A DNA stretch of 64,000 nucleotides from Halobium salinum. GTDB lineage: Archaea > Halobacteriota > Halobacteria > Halobacteriales > Haloferacaceae. The DNA is taken from the NCBI RefSeq assembly GCF_026586625.1, contig NZ_JAODIW010000010.1:186001-250000 (forward strand), read 5' to 3'. Under the pieces are notes generated by a model. It saw only the letters and a program-made list of their open reading frames with translations, had not been told where the DNA came from and made no database searches. Shown in pieces: positions 53,450 to 63,060 of the stretch. The number at the start of each line of letters is the position of its first letter. Positions within the stretch are counted from its first letter, which is position 1. The position numbers and the translations under genes are program-made.

Positions 53450-54409
53450 ATGTCTACACAGCGCGTCATCGTCGACACCGACACGGCCGGCGACGACACG
53501 CAGGCGATTCTCCTGTCCGTCCTCTCGGAGCGAGCGACCGTCGAGGGGCTGACGATGGTCGCCGGCAACGTCGAGTTCGACAGGGAGGTCGAGAACGCGA
53601 AGTACACGCTCGAACTGGCGGACGCCGCCGACGACGTACCCGTCTACGAGGGCGCACGACAACCACTCCTGAAGGAGTACGAACACGCCGACTACGTCCA
53701 CGGCGAGGGCGGCCTCGGGGGCGACCTCTTTCCCGAGACGGGAATCGACTCCGCCGAGGGGTTCGGTCCCGACTTCATCGTCGAGACCGCTCGCGACCAC
53801 CCCGGGGAGGTGTCGTTGCTATGTATCGGCCCGCTGACCAACGTCGCGCTGGCGCTCCGGCGCGAGCCCGAGTTGAACGAGTTGCTCGACGAGGTGTGGG
53901 TGATGGGCGGGGCCGTAAACTGCGGCGGCAACGTCACGCCCGCCGCGGAGTACAACTTCTGGGTCGACCCGGACGCGGCGAAGGTCGCCCTCCGGGAGTT
54001 GGACGTCCACCTCGTCGACTGGGGGCTCTGTCTCGAGGCCTCGCTGATTCCGGGCGAGGACTTCGAGCGCATCCGCGGCTACGACACGGAGCTCTCGGAG
54101 TTTTTCCTCGAACTCGCCGGGCCCGTCCGCGAGTTCACCCGCGACGAACAGGGCGTCGACGGCGCCACCTCGCCGGACACGCTCGCGGCGGCCTGCATGC
54201 TCGCGCCCGAACTCCGCGAGGAGGTCGGCACCTACCACGCGGACGTGGACGAACGCGAGGGGTTGACCCGCGGGTACAGCACGGTCGACGTCGACGGCGT
54301 CACCGACGGGGAAGCACGCACGACGGTCGTTCACGAGGCCGACCACGACCTGTTCTTGGCGATGGTCGACGGGCTACTGGAGGAACGGGACCCGGACCGA
54401 CCGCTCTGA
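53450..54409 (+). CDS. Inosine/uridine-preferring nucleoside hydrolase
   Basis: Cleaves the N-glycosidic bond of ribonucleosides. The Ca2+-binding Asp cluster is at the start, RVIVDTDTAGDDTQAILL, and the family blocks LLCIGPLTNVALALRREPEL, VWVMGGAVNCGGNVTPAAEYNFWVDPDAAKVAL and CLEASLIPGEDF follow. At 319 residues the length is normal. GAGGT lies 3-7 nt before the ATG, an unusually clear Shine-Dalgarno for this window. Substrate preference cannot be told. Salvage or catabolism of nucleosides is likely. Confidence 0.92.
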   Translation: MSTQRVIVDTDTAGDDTQAILLSVLSERATVEGLTMVAGNVEFDREVENAKYTLELADAADDVPVYEGARQPLLKEYEHADYVHGEGGLGGDLFPETGIDSAEGFGPDFIVETARDHPGEVSLLCIGPLTNVALALRREPELNELLDEVWVMGGAVNCGGNVTPAAEYNFWVDPDAAKVALRELDVHLVDWGLCLEASLIPGEDFERIRGYDTELSEFFLELAGPVREFTRDEQGVDGATSPDTLAAACMLAPELREEVGTYHADVDEREGLTRGYSTVDVDGVTDGEARTTVVHEADHDLFLAMVDGLLEERDPDRPL

Positions 54410-54472
54410 GTTCGGGGCGCGGACCGACCGATTCGGCTCCGACCGGAGCGGACGGTTCGAACCCGGACCGAA

Positions 54473-54616
54473 CTACGCCCCGTCCTTCCGTCGTTTGACG
54501 ACCAGCACGACCAGGACGACGAGGGCGATAATCGGCGACAGCAGCGTCAGGATAATCGAGAGCGCGTGGAGCAGGTCCCACACCGCGTAGGCGACCCCCT
54601 CGGTGAACTTGCTCAC
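54473..54616 (-). CDS. 47-residue membrane peptide
   Basis: MSKFTEGVAYAVWDLLHALS then IILTLLSPIIALVVLVVLVV and KRRKDGA: an amphipathic start, one long membrane helix and a basic end, suggesting N-out/C-in topology. The GTG start (54616) overlaps the TGA of the upstream gene (GTGA), so it is read with 54613-54933. Function unknown. Confidence 0.72.
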   Translation of the reverse strand: MSKFTEGVAYAVWDLLHALSIILTLLSPIIALVVLVVLVVKRRKDGA

Positions 54617-54933
54617 GACCCCGACGGCTCCTCGGCCGGGCGGCTCTCCCGACGGTAGGCTCGGACGGCGTCCTCGCAGGCCCGCATGGCCTCGTAGCGC
54701 TCCGACTCGTCGAGCGAGACGGTCTCGACGACGTGCCAGCCGGCGTCACGCACCAACGCCTTCACCCAGCGGTCGGTGCCGAGCAACAGCGCCTCCGTCG
54801 CCCCCTCGTTTGCGTCCGCGGCGTTCTCCCCGGGGTCGACGGCGACGGCCAGTTCGACGCTGTTCGCGCGATTCAGCTTCGCGACCTCGCCGTCGGTGAG
54901 CGGTCGGTCCGGCAGCGAGTCGAGGATGCTCAT
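54613..54933 (-). CDS. Haloarchaeal conserved-looking protein, unknown
   Basis: A 106-residue protein beginning MSILDSLPDRPLTDGEVAKLNRANSVELAVAVDPGENAADANEG, then WVKALVRDAGWHVVETVSLDESERYEAMRACEDAVRAYRRE. Predicted alpha/beta, soluble. I do not recognise it. The ATG at 54933 gives a compact protein; the longer reading frame upstream is antisense to the next gene's leader. Coupled by GTGA to the 47-residue membrane peptide gene. Confidence 0.72.
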   Translation of the reverse strand: MSILDSLPDRPLTDGEVAKLNRANSVELAVAVDPGENAADANEGATEALLLGTDRWVKALVRDAGWHVVETVSLDESERYEAMRACEDAVRAYRRESRPAEEPSGS

Positions 54934-55093
54934 GCTCTCGGGTTCGTCGGCCCAGGAGTTGACCCTTCCGACGGCCGTCGACGTGTCCGACGGCCGCCGT
55001 GGGTGCCGGGAGTCTCGCGATATCCCACCGATACCTCGTCGACACCCCGACGAAGTCGAAAAGCTTCTTTCGCGCGCCCCGCCACGGGAGGAC

Positions 55094-56767
55094 ATGTCGC
55101 GTCGCGCCGCCGACCGTCTCGACCGGGTCGTCGACACCGCCGAGCGTGCCGTCGACGGCCGGGTCGACCGCACGACCGCCGCGGTCGTCGGCCTCGCCGC
55201 CCTCGCGCTCCTCCTCCGACTCGTCGACCTGGGGGGCCGGCCCTTCCACTGGGGGGAGGGTCGCGTCGGCTACTGGACGCTTCGCTACCTCGAGACCGGC
55301 GCCTTCGAGTACCGCCCCGTCGCCGGCGGGCCGCTCCTCTACATCGTCGACCGGTGGGTGTTCGCGCTCCTCGGCGCGAGCGACGCGAGCGCCCGGCTCG
55401 TCGTCGCGCTCGTCGGCGGCCTCCTCCCGCTCGCGGCCCTGCTCTACCGTCACCGGCTCCGCGACGACGAGACCGTCGTCCTCGCGGTCGTCCTCGCGGT
55501 CAGTCCGACGCTCGTCTACTACTCCCGGGCGCTCCGGGGCGACGTGCCCCTCGCCGCGTTCGCCTTCGTCGCCGTCGGCGCGGTCCTGTACGCGCTCGAC
55601 CGCGGGGAGGAACGGGCGCTCTACCCCGCCGCCGTCGCGGCGGGACTCGCCTTCGCCGCGAGCGGGTTCGTCGTCACGACGCTCGTCTGCGTCCTCCTCG
55701 CCGCGGTCCTCGTCGTCGACCACGCCCGAGTCGCCCGCGCGGGTCGGGCCGCGACGGTCGACCGCGCCGAGGCCGCCGCCCGACGACTCGACGACTGGGT
55801 GACGCCGGCCGCCCGGTCGTTCCTGCTGTTCGTGGGTGTCTGGGTCGTCTTCTACGCGCCGCGGTCGGCCCCCGGCGAAGGATTCGACCTCGCCGACCCC
55901 GTCGGGTGGCTTCGGGCGCTGGAGGCGACGCTCGTCGTCCCCGTCCAGCGTTTCGTCGGCGTCCGAGTCGACAACCGGCTCCGCACCGGCGCCGGACACC
56001 CGCTTCTCGACTTCCTGATGGGGTACGCCGACCTGCTGGCGACGCTCGCACTCCCGACGCTCGGCCTCGCCGTCGGCGCCTTCTTCTACGACCGGTATCG
56101 GCCGGGGACGCGCCCGCTGGTCGCCTTCTGCTCGTTCTGGGCGGGGCTGTCGCTGTTTTTCTTCCCGGTGACGGCCGAACAGCTCGCGCCGTGGGTCGTG
56201 GTGCACACCCTCGTCCCGCTCTCGGTGCCGGCCGCCGTCGGCGCCGCGGCGCTCCTCCGGTTCGGTCGCCGCGCGGCCGGCGACCGGGACGCCGGGCGGA
56301 CGCTCGTCGCGACACTGCTCGTCGTCGGCGTCCTGCTCCACGTCGGCAGCGTCGCGGCGTGGGGGACCTACGGCCCCAGCGACCGGGACAACCACCTCGC
56401 CCAGTACGGCCAGCCGGCGGACGACCTCGACCCGCTCGTCGCGAACGCTTCGGCCGCCATCGAAGGGAACGACGCTGTCGACGTGGTGTACGTCGGCGAG
56501 GCGTACTACACCAGCCCGAACGACCCCCGACAGCCGCCCGTCGGGACGGCGTGGGGGAACCGCCTGCCGCTCCCGTGGTACTTCGAGCGGATGGGCGCCG
56601 AGACCGCGAGCGTCCGCGCCCCCGGAGAACTGTCGTCGTCGCCGCCGGTCGTCGTCGCCGAGCCACAGTACGCGGACGACCTACGGGAGCCGCTGTCGGA
56701 GTACCGTGTCGACCGCTATCGGCTGGGGCTCTGGAACCGCGAGGTCGTGGTGTTCACGCGGCGGTAG
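55094..56767 (+). CDS. Agl23/TIGR03663-type membrane protein
   Basis: A 557-residue polytopic protein with about 9-11 membrane helices, a hydrophilic loop with GRPFHWGEGRVGYWTLRYLETGAFEYRPVAGGPLLYIVDRW and RLVVALVGGLLPLAALL, and a C-terminal soluble part with VVYVGEAYYTSPNDPRQPP. The F-H-W-x-E-x-R-x-G-Y-W loop is the signature I associate with TIGR03663 proteins, named flippase-activity-associated Agl23, likely GT-C-fold glycosyltransferases acting on lipid-linked sugars. A GGGAGGA lies a few nt before the ATG. Role in N-glycosylation is inferred. Confidence 0.82.
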   Translation: MSRRAADRLDRVVDTAERAVDGRVDRTTAAVVGLAALALLLRLVDLGGRPFHWGEGRVGYWTLRYLETGAFEYRPVAGGPLLYIVDRWVFALLGASDASARLVVALVGGLLPLAALLYRHRLRDDETVVLAVVLAVSPTLVYYSRALRGDVPLAAFAFVAVGAVLYALDRGEERALYPAAVAAGLAFAASGFVVTTLVCVLLAAVLVVDHARVARAGRAATVDRAEAAARRLDDWVTPAARSFLLFVGVWVVFYAPRSAPGEGFDLADPVGWLRALEATLVVPVQRFVGVRVDNRLRTGAGHPLLDFLMGYADLLATLALPTLGLAVGAFFYDRYRPGTRPLVAFCSFWAGLSLFFFPVTAEQLAPWVVVHTLVPLSVPAAVGAAALLRFGRRAAGDRDAGRTLVATLLVVGVLLHVGSVAAWGTYGPSDRDNHLAQYGQPADDLDPLVANASAAIEGNDAVDVVYVGEAYYTSPNDPRQPPVGTAWGNRLPLPWYFERMGAETASVRAPGELSSSPPVVVAEPQYADDLREPLSEYRVDRYRLGLWNREVVVFTRR

Positions 56768-57120
56768 CGCCCGGGGGCAGACGGCGTGGCGCCGCGCGCG
56801 GCCGCCAATCGCCGAGACGTAGGCCCCGTACTCTCGACAACGCGTCGTCGGAGGGCGCCTCCGTGGGCCCGGAGTCCCGCCCGTTGGAGTCGATACGGTC
56901 GGCGTCACCGTCACGAGGGACCCGCTCTTCGTCCCCTGGGCGGGCCTGGTTCCGGCGCCCGGGCCCGATTCTGACTCCTGGGCCTGGTTCTGACTCCTGG
57001 CCCCGACTCTGGCCGGAATCCGCGTGCAGTTCCACGCACACGCCGGTCGAGGACGGAATCGAGGAGAGAACGGAGAGAGAAGAAGAAGCGGTCAGCGAGA
57101 CCGCACGGCGAGCGAGCGTC
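56768..57120 (-). terminator. Noncoding region with pyrimidine-rich tract after tfb
   Basis: No gene. On the minus strand, directly downstream of the tfb stop, comes a long C/T tract (about 57095-57060: CTTCTTCTTCTCTCTCC pattern), like the pyrimidine-rich archaeal 3' ends; this is the likely tfb terminator. 56950-57010 has near-repeats of CTGACTCCTGG. The rest shows nothing recognisable. Confidence 0.5.
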
Positions 57121-58080
57121 TTACCGGAAGCCCATCGCTTCGATCTGCTCTTGATAGCGATTGCGGATGGTGACCTCCGTCACCTGCGCCACGTCGGCGA
57201 CCTCGCGCTGGGTCTTCTTCTCGTTGCAGAGCAGGGAGGCGGCGTAGATGGCGGCGGCGGCGAAGCCGGTCGGGGACTTGCCGGAGAGCAGGCCCTGCTC
57301 GGCCGAGACGTCGATGATTTCGGTCGCCTTCGCCTGCACCTCCTCGCTGAGGCCGAGGGCGGAGGCGAAGCGGGGGACGAACTGCTTTGGGTCGACGGGT
57401 TTCAGCTCGAGGCCGAGCTCCTGGGAGATGTAGCGGTAGGTGCGGCCAATCTCCTTCTGCGGGACGCGCGAGACCTCCGCGACCTCGTCGAGGCTCCGCG
57501 GGATGCCCTCCTGTCGGCACGCCGCGTACAGCGCGCTGGTGGCGACGCCCTCGATGGAGCGCCCGCGGATGAGGTCCTCGTTGAGCGCGCGGCGGTAGAT
57601 GACCGAGGCGACCTCGCGGACCGAGCGCGGCACGCCGAGCGCGGAGGCCATCCGGTCGATTTCGGAGAGCGCGAACTGGAGGTTGCGTTCGCCGGCGTCC
57701 TTCGTGCGGATGCGCTCCTGCCACTTGCGCAGGCGGTGCATCTGCGAGCGCTTCTCCGACGACAGGGACCGACCGTAGGCGTCCTTGTCCTTCCAGTCGA
57801 TGGTCGTCGTCAGCCCGCGGTCGTGCATCGTCTCGGTGATGGGCGCCCCGACACGCGACTTCGACTGGCGCTCGGAGTGGTTGAACGCGCGCCACTCGGG
57901 TCCGCGGTCGATGGTCTGCTCGTCGAGCACGAGTCCGCAGTCGTCACAGACGAGTTCCCCCTGGTCCGCGTCCGTGATGACCTCGGAGGACCCACACTCC
58001 GGACAGTCGACCGACTCGTCCTGCTGTGTCTCCGGCTCCGTCTCCGTGGCTCGCTGGCGCTGACGGGTTGGACGCTCCAT
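57121..58080 (-). CDS. tfb: Transcription initiation factor TFB
   Basis: TFIIB homologue recruiting RNA polymerase to BRE/TATA promoters. The 319 residues show the N-terminal zinc ribbon with Cys26, Cys29, Cys45 and Cys48 (CPECG ... CDDCG), then the B-finger/reader region [21 protein letters not shown], and two cyclin folds: [19 protein letters not shown] and [20 protein letters not shown] in the first, [35 protein letters not shown] in the second, with the final [12 protein letters not shown] helix. One of several TFBs expected in a haloarchaeon. Leaderless promoter at 58103-58112. Confidence 0.95.
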   Translation of the reverse strand: MERPTRQRQRATETEPETQQDESVDCPECGSSEVITDADQGELVCDDCGLVLDEQTIDRGPEWRAFNHSERQSKSRVGAPITETMHDRGLTTTIDWKDKDAYGRSLSSEKRSQMHRLRKWQERIRTKDAGERNLQFALSEIDRMASALGVPRSVREVASVIYRRALNEDLIRGRSIEGVATSALYAACRQEGIPRSLDEVAEVSRVPQKEIGRTYRYISQELGLELKPVDPKQFVPRFASALGLSEEVQAKATEIIDVSAEQGLLSGKSPTGFAAAAIYAASLLCNEKKTQREVADVAQVTEVTIRNRYQEQIEAMGFR

Positions 58081-58102
58081 ATAAACCTTGTGGGTGGGGG
58101 AA

Positions 58103-58112
58103 GGTTTAAACC
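58103..58112 (-). promoter_or_regulatory. Palindromic TATA region of tfb
   Basis: GGTTTAAACC, a perfect palindrome centred 27 nt before the tfb ATG at 58080. The divergent gene at 58356 has its own TTGTATTA at 58324-58331, about 29 nt before its start. Confidence 0.65.
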
Positions 58113-58355
58113 TTTGTAACAGTCGCCATTTAGATACTTTCTGTTCGATTCTTGCCGAGTAGAGGAGAAAGGAAGCCATAGGGCGGTGAAAACCGGCTCT
58201 TCGATGAGATGAACCTGAATCTATCTGTTCGCGTCCGCTACCTGTCTGACGCCTGTCGACGTCGAACCGTGACGACCCGGACGCGGGCGTTTTCGTATAA
58301 CCACTGTGCATTCACGAAGACTTTTGTATTACCAAAGTATATCCCCTGACACGCC

Positions 58356-58799
58356 ATGAGCACCACCCACGTCCCGGACGCCGAGGCCCCCGTCGGCTGT
58401 CGCCGTGCCCAAGTCACCCCCGTCGAGATAGCGGCGACGGACCTCGAGTCGACCGCGGCCGACTACCTCCGGTCGCTGAAGGCCGAACTCGGAGCGGACG
58501 GCTACCAGCCGGCGGCCGTCCGTGCGAGCGCGGCGTTCGAGACCGACTGCTCGCTCGCGACCCAGCGCGAGGTCGACCGCCTGCGCGACTTCGTCGCCGC
58601 GGCCGCCCTCCTCGGCGCCGGACGACTCACCGTCGAGGTGGAGGACGCGACGTGTGACGCCGCGAAACTCACGCCCGCGCTCCGGGCGCTGGCGGAACGC
58701 GCCGGCCGCGAGGGCGTCCGACTGACGGTGGAGGGGGACGCGGACGTGAACCTCGACTTCGACCGGGACCGCCCGAACGCGTCACAGTCGGCTCGATAA
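58356..58799 (+). CDS. Haloarchaeal protein, unknown, coupled to methyltransferase
   Basis: A 147-residue acidic protein. After a Pro-rich start comes an alpha/beta body: STAADYLRSLKAELGADGYQPAAVRASAAFETDCSLATQREVDRLRDFVAAAALLGAGRLTVEVED and VRLTVEGDADVNLDF. No family known to me. Its TAA overlaps the ATG of the METTL5-like gene (TAATG), so the two are co-translated and perhaps functionally linked. TATA-like TTGTATTA lies 29 nt upstream. Confidence 0.75.
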   Translation: MSTTHVPDAEAPVGCRRAQVTPVEIAATDLESTAADYLRSLKAELGADGYQPAAVRASAAFETDCSLATQREVDRLRDFVAAAALLGAGRLTVEVEDATCDAAKLTPALRALAERAGREGVRLTVEGDADVNLDFDRDRPNASQSAR

Positions 58800-59422
58800 T
58801 GGCCAGCAAGCGGGCGCTGGAGGGTCGACTCGCGGTCGTCGCCGGCTTCGAGGACCCGCGTGCGTCCCTCGAACAGTACCCGACGCCGCCGGACGTCGCC
58901 GCCCACCTCGTCCACCTCGCCGACCTCCACGGCGACGTGGACGGCCGGACCGTCGTCGACCTCGGGGCGGGGACCGGGATGCTCGCCCTCGGCGCCGCTC
59001 TCCGAGGGCCCGCCCGGGTCGTCGGCGTCGAACTCGACCGTGCCGCCCTCGAGACGGCACGCGAGAACGAGCGTCGGGTCGGGTCGATGACGCCCGTCCA
59101 CTGGGTGCAGGCCGACGCCACCCGGCCGCCGCTCGCCATCGACGAGCCGACGACCGTGCTGATGAACCCGCCCTTCGGCGCTCAGGACGGCGCCCGCGGG
59201 GCGGACCGCGCGTTCCTCCTCGCGGCCGCCGACCTCGCCGCTGTCTCTTACTCGGTCCACAACGCCGGGAGCCGCGAGTTCGTCGAGGCGCTCGTCGCCG
59301 ACGAGGGGGGCGAGGTCACCCACGCGTTCGCCGTCGACTTCGCGGTCGACCACCAGTTCGACTTCCACGAGTCGGAGCGCCGCGAACTGGAGACGGAAGT
59401 GTACCGCATCGAGTGGGGCTGA
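58799..59422 (+). CDS. METTL5-like N6-adenine methyltransferase
   Basis: A 207-residue class I methyltransferase with motif I VVDLGAGTGMLALGAAL, acidic VGVELDRAALETA and the catalytic NPPF motif in VLMNPPFGAQDG, which marks amino-methyltransferases on N6 of adenine (rRNA type, like human METTL5/archaeal Trm/rlm-type proteins). The opening LEQYPTPPDVAAHLVHLA with its YPTP is also typical. The ATG overlaps the previous stop (TAATG). An 18S/16S rRNA target is inferred from the family. Confidence 0.88.
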   Translation: MASKRALEGRLAVVAGFEDPRASLEQYPTPPDVAAHLVHLADLHGDVDGRTVVDLGAGTGMLALGAALRGPARVVGVELDRAALETARENERRVGSMTPVHWVQADATRPPLAIDEPTTVLMNPPFGAQDGARGADRAFLLAAADLAAVSYSVHNAGSREFVEALVADEGGEVTHAFAVDFAVDHQFDFHESERRELETEVYRIEWG

Positions 59423-59517
59423 CCGGTCCGACCGTGCCGACGGTCGAACGACGCCGACCGTCGAGTGACGCCGACGGTCGACCGTGTCGACTGCCGGGAG
59501 AGGGTCGGACGGTGGGC

Positions 59518-59581
59518 GGCCGACGGATTCGATGGTCGACGGTCGACGGCCGACGAACTCAACGGCCGACGGATTCGATGG
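59518..59581. repeat. 18-bp direct repeat in GC-rich intergenic region
   Basis: GGCCGACGGATTCGATGG occurs at 59518-59535 and 59564-59581, with many shorter CGACGGTCGA variants from 59425 to 59630. The region lies between the methyltransferase and rhomboid 3' ends (convergent) and codes for nothing convincing. Confidence 0.7.
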
Positions 59582-59631
59582 CCGATGGGGTCGACGACCG
59601 ACGGACTCGGTAGTCGGTGACGAGCCTGCGA

Positions 59632-61323
59632 CTACCGATACTTCTCGGCCTTCGCGACCCGCACCCGTGTCTCGCCGCGGGTCGCGACCAGCCGCTTTCC
59701 CTCGTGTGTGAGCGTCAGCCCTTCGAGCGTCACCGACTCGTTCTTCGCCGGCATGGGTGCCCGTGCGGACTCCTCGCCGTGTCTGACGACGAGGAGGAAC
59801 CGGTTACGCTCGGCGACGACTGTCACGTTCCGCCCGTCGACGACGGGTTCCGCGGTCGCCGGCGAGGAGGTGTACACCGGCACCTCGCGGCCGCGGGCGG
59901 AGAGGTTCACGCGGTAGACGGGGTCGGCGCCGGCCGGGACCCAGCCGGAGCGCTTCGCGACGACCCGTTCGCGCCAGCCGACCCCGCCGAGGCGGACCGG
60001 CGCCGACCCGGTGAACGCGAGCCGCGACTTCTTGACGGCGGTGAACCAGATGCCGCGCTCGCGGCTCCGGACGATGACGCCGGAGGTGTTCACCGTCGTC
60101 GTCTCGCCGAACGCCTCCACGTCGACGACGGAGACCATCGCGTTCTGGACGTTCTCGGCGTAGGTCACCTCGTAGTCGTTCACCTTCACGGCCCGGTTGG
60201 GGAGGTCGTCGTCGGCGACGGTGAGCAGGTTGACGCCGACGGCGGGACCGGCCATCGCCGCCGTCGAGAGCACGAGGACGCTCATCGCGGCCTGTTTCCC
60301 CGTGAGCGTCCCGAGGGACGCCCGGGCGGACCCGCCGGAGCCGGACCCCCATCCCGGGACGGAGACGTTCTGAAACAGCCGCCGACCGTCGGCGGTCGCC
60401 GCCGCGGTGACGACGGCGGCGAGCAGGGTGACGAGTGCCAACCCGCCCGCCCGGTAGAGGACGAAGGTACCGCTCCCCCGGAACCAGTACACCGCCCAGA
60501 ACGACTGCGAGACCGTAAACAGGAGCGCACCGGTGAACAGCCGGAGCGCCGACGGGAAGGAATCCCCCCGGCGGTCGGCGAGCCACAGTGCGAACAGCGC
60601 GCCGAGGAGGAAACCGAGTGCGTGCCCCTGGAGCGCGATGTCGGCGAACCACGGCGTCGAGAACACCGGCTGGCTGGAGAATGTGGAGACGGGTCGGACG
60701 AACGCCCCCCAGGTGAGGTCGAGCACGCGTCCGGCGACGAACGCCAACACCGTCGCGTACGGGTAGTACAGGAGTGCGAACCCGGCGAAGGCGTACACGA
60801 CGCCCGAGAACCCGATGACGGGGCCGAGCCCGAACAGGGAGGTGAGTACGCCGACGACGAGCACGACCGTCGGGAAGACGACGAACGCCCGGACGTAGGG
60901 GTTCGCGTGCCACGCCCCGAACGACGAGGCGCCGCGCTTGCGAGGGAAGTGTCCGAAGGCGTACTCGGCGACGACGGCGAAAGTGACCGTCCCGACGAGG
61001 TTGCCGACGAGGTGACCCGGCCCGGAGTGTGCGAACGCGGACGTCAACATCCCGGTCGGGTAGAAGAACGACCACGCGGTGAACGGAATCACCGTCGGTG
61101 CGAACCAGTGGTCGAGGCCGTCCTGTAGCGTGAGATACACCGTCAGGACGAACGCGACGGTGAGGAGCGTCCCCCACGGCACGCCGAAGAGAAAGCGCGA
61201 CCGGAGCCGGTGGCTCCACTCGCCGTCGGGGCGGTCGAGCCGGTGCACCAGGGCCAGCGCCAGGACGAACGCGGCGACGACGGCGAGCTGCTGGAGCGGG
61301 AGCCAGTCGGGTACCGCGACCAT
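59632..61323 (-). CDS. Rhomboid-family intramembrane serine protease with C-terminal domain
   Basis: A 563-residue protein. The first roughly 300 residues form a six-to-seven-helix rhomboid core: HSGPGHLVGNLVGTVTF (loop with His/Asn), catalytic Ser in VIGFSGVVYAFAG and catalytic His in ALQGHALGFLLG. Further helices follow at about 280-320 and 350-370. The C-terminal roughly 190 residues are an extracytoplasmic beta-rich domain with repeated VDGRNVTVVAERNRFLLVV-like strands. This long haloarchaeal type is larger than classical 200-residue rhomboids. ATG at 61323. Confidence 0.88.
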   Translation of the reverse strand: MVAVPDWLPLQQLAVVAAFVLALALVHRLDRPDGEWSHRLRSRFLFGVPWGTLLTVAFVLTVYLTLQDGLDHWFAPTVIPFTAWSFFYPTGMLTSAFAHSGPGHLVGNLVGTVTFAVVAEYAFGHFPRKRGASSFGAWHANPYVRAFVVFPTVVLVVGVLTSLFGLGPVIGFSGVVYAFAGFALLYYPYATVLAFVAGRVLDLTWGAFVRPVSTFSSQPVFSTPWFADIALQGHALGFLLGALFALWLADRRGDSFPSALRLFTGALLFTVSQSFWAVYWFRGSGTFVLYRAGGLALVTLLAAVVTAAATADGRRLFQNVSVPGWGSGSGGSARASLGTLTGKQAAMSVLVLSTAAMAGPAVGVNLLTVADDDLPNRAVKVNDYEVTYAENVQNAMVSVVDVEAFGETTTVNTSGVIVRSRERGIWFTAVKKSRLAFTGSAPVRLGGVGWRERVVAKRSGWVPAGADPVYRVNLSARGREVPVYTSSPATAEPVVDGRNVTVVAERNRFLLVVRHGEESARAPMPAKNESVTLEGLTLTHEGKRLVATRGETRVRVAKAEKYR

Positions 61324-61512
61324 GTGTTTCCCTACCACCGCGGCGTCTTGAACTCGCTGGTAGTCGGCCGCCGTCGACCCTCGGCGTGGCCCGCCGAAGG
61401 GGGTCGGCCCGCTCGGAGCGGACCGGGCGAGTCCGGCCGCACCGCGGCGAGAACGCGGCGCCGTGGCTCACGGAACGCCGGTCGGGGGGCGGAATCGGGA
61501 AACGGGTCCGGG

Positions 61513-61791
61513 TTACAGCTTCGACTCGGCGTCGTCGGCGAGTTCCTGCATCCGCTTGCCGACGCGGCCGGCGTTCGAGAACTCGTCGTCGCTCATCGCC
61601 GTCGCGAGGGCGTTACCGAGGACGAAGACGGCGTGCTTGTGTTCGCTCTTCGACTTGTGGACGTGCGAGGGGTCGACGGCCAACTGCTCGTACGGCTCGA
61701 ACAGAGCCGAGTCGACCTCCTCCCGGGAGCGGAAATGCTCCATGATGACGACCATCTGTTCGTGGAGCTCCAGCAGTTCGTCCTTGTGCAT
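61513..61791 (-). CDS. UPF0058 family protein
   Basis: A 92-residue, all-helical haloarchaeal/archaeal UPF0058 protein: MHKDELLELHEQMVVIMEHF, then DSALFEPYEQLAVDPSHVHKSKSEHKHAVFVLGNALATAMSDDEF. Function unknown; the repeated His may bind a metal. ATTCTTAAAG (about 61813-61822 on the minus strand) is a TATA-like box 27 nt upstream, fitting a leaderless message. Confidence 0.85.
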   Translation of the reverse strand: MHKDELLELHEQMVVIMEHFRSREEVDSALFEPYEQLAVDPSHVHKSKSEHKHAVFVLGNALATAMSDDEFSNAGRVGKRMQELADDAESKL

Positions 61792-61871
61792 ACCCGCCCG
61801 TATGCACGTCCTCCCTTTAAGAATTACTTGCGCCCCGGTCACACGTCGCGACGGGCCCGTCCTCGAAGGTC

Positions 61872-62087
61872 TCAGAAGACGTACTCGTCCTCGTGGCCCA
61901 TCATCCCGTCGTCCTCGAACCCGGGCTCGTTGTCGTCGTCCATCGGTCCGCTCGTCTTGTACGCCTTCATCCCCGTCGAGAGCAACTCCTCGACCGCGTC
62001 CTCGCGGTCGACGAACTCCCCCTGCTCGACCATCTGGGCGATCCGCATCTCGAGGTGTTCGGGGACGGTGATTTCGACTTTCGGCAT
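61872..62087 (-). CDS. Ribbon-helix-helix protein with acidic tail
   Basis: A 71-residue protein: MPKVEITVPEHLEMRIAQMVEQGEFVDREDAVEELLSTGMKAY with an RHH/CopG arrangement (strand EITVPEHL, helix A, turn, helix B), then a very acidic tail ending EDEYVF. Likely a small dimeric DNA-binding regulator or antitoxin-like protein; no toxin is next to it. ATTTAAAAC lies about 35 nt upstream. Confidence 0.78.
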   Translation of the reverse strand: MPKVEITVPEHLEMRIAQMVEQGEFVDREDAVEELLSTGMKAYKTSGPMDDDNEPGFEDDGMMGHEDEYVF

Positions 62088-62387
62088 CTGAACGGGCGTG
62101 GCTTTGAAGAGGGCACATTTAAAACTACCGGGGCGGTTCTCGCGCTGTCGGAGCTTTTGATTTACTCGATAGAAATCGGTTTTCTGTTCGGCAACCTAAT
62201 TTTCCGTCACGGCGAACTCGACGCCGGCCGGGGACGGAGGGGCTCTCCTGCTCTCCGCCCGTTTCTCCACCGCCCGGACGCTCACACCCGAGTTCTCTCG
62301 TTTCCGCCGTCTCTTACGCCCCGGCCGTCTCGGTCCCGACCACACCCAAGTCGACACCGATAGGTGACCGCAGACGTTGGGTTCGGT

Positions 62388-62981
62388 ATGGTAACCGACG
62401 TCACCGGTCTGTACGAGGAGTTCGGCGACGAGCGCCTCCCGCCGGGACAACGACTGACGGAGCGGTTCCCGGTCCTCTCGAAGAGCGGGACGCCGTCGTG
62501 GGACCGCGACTCGTGGACGTTCGACGCCTGGGGAGCGGTCGAGAACGAGCTCTCGCTCTCCTTCGAGGAGTTCACCGACCTCCCCAGCGAGACCCAGCGC
62601 CAGGACTTTCACTGCGTGACGGGCTGGAGCAAGTTCGACTGTGCGTTCACCGGCGTCACCTTCCCGACGCTCGCCGACCGGGTCGGCGTCGACCCCGACG
62701 CCGTCCACGTCATGTTCCACGCGATGGACGGGTACACGACGAACCTCCCGCTCGAGGACTGCGCGCGCGACGAGGTGCTGTTCGTCTACGAGTACGACGG
62801 TGAGCCCCTCCCCGCCGACCACGGCGGCCCGCTCCGGGTCGTCACCCCACACAAGTACGCCTACAAGGGCGCGAAGTGGGTGAACGGCGTCGAGTTCCTC
62901 ACCGACCCCGAGCGGGGGTACTGGGAGAAGCGGGGCTACTCGAACACGGCGAACCCGTGGGACGAGGAGCGCTACAGTTAG
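62388..62981 (+). CDS. Sulfite-oxidase-fold molybdopterin oxidoreductase
   Basis: A 197-residue small member of the sulfite oxidase/MsrP-like fold. The Mo-coordinating Cys is in [20 protein letters not shown]; other typical blocks are [89 protein letters not shown] and NPWDEERYS. No Tat signal, so cytoplasmic. Substrate unknown. The ATG at 62388 has a CGATAGG about 29 nt upstream. Confidence 0.88.
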   Translation: MVTDVTGLYEEFGDERLPPGQRLTERFPVLSKSGTPSWDRDSWTFDAWGAVENELSLSFEEFTDLPSETQRQDFHCVTGWSKFDCAFTGVTFPTLADRVGVDPDAVHVMFHAMDGYTTNLPLEDCARDEVLFVYEYDGEPLPADHGGPLRVVTPHKYAYKGAKWVNGVEFLTDPERGYWEKRGYSNTANPWDEERYS

Positions 62982-63060
62982 TCCGAACGGGACGGCGAAT
63001 CGCCCGACGGGACTCCTCGGTCGGGGAGGGCTTTTATCCTCGGGGACAGTACCTCGTGAC

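Noticed and set aside
54448-54470. T-arm-like string GGTTCGAACCC suggesting a tRNA
   Set aside because: No matching acceptor, D- or anticodon arm on either strand; it is a chance palindrome after the nucleoside hydrolase gene.
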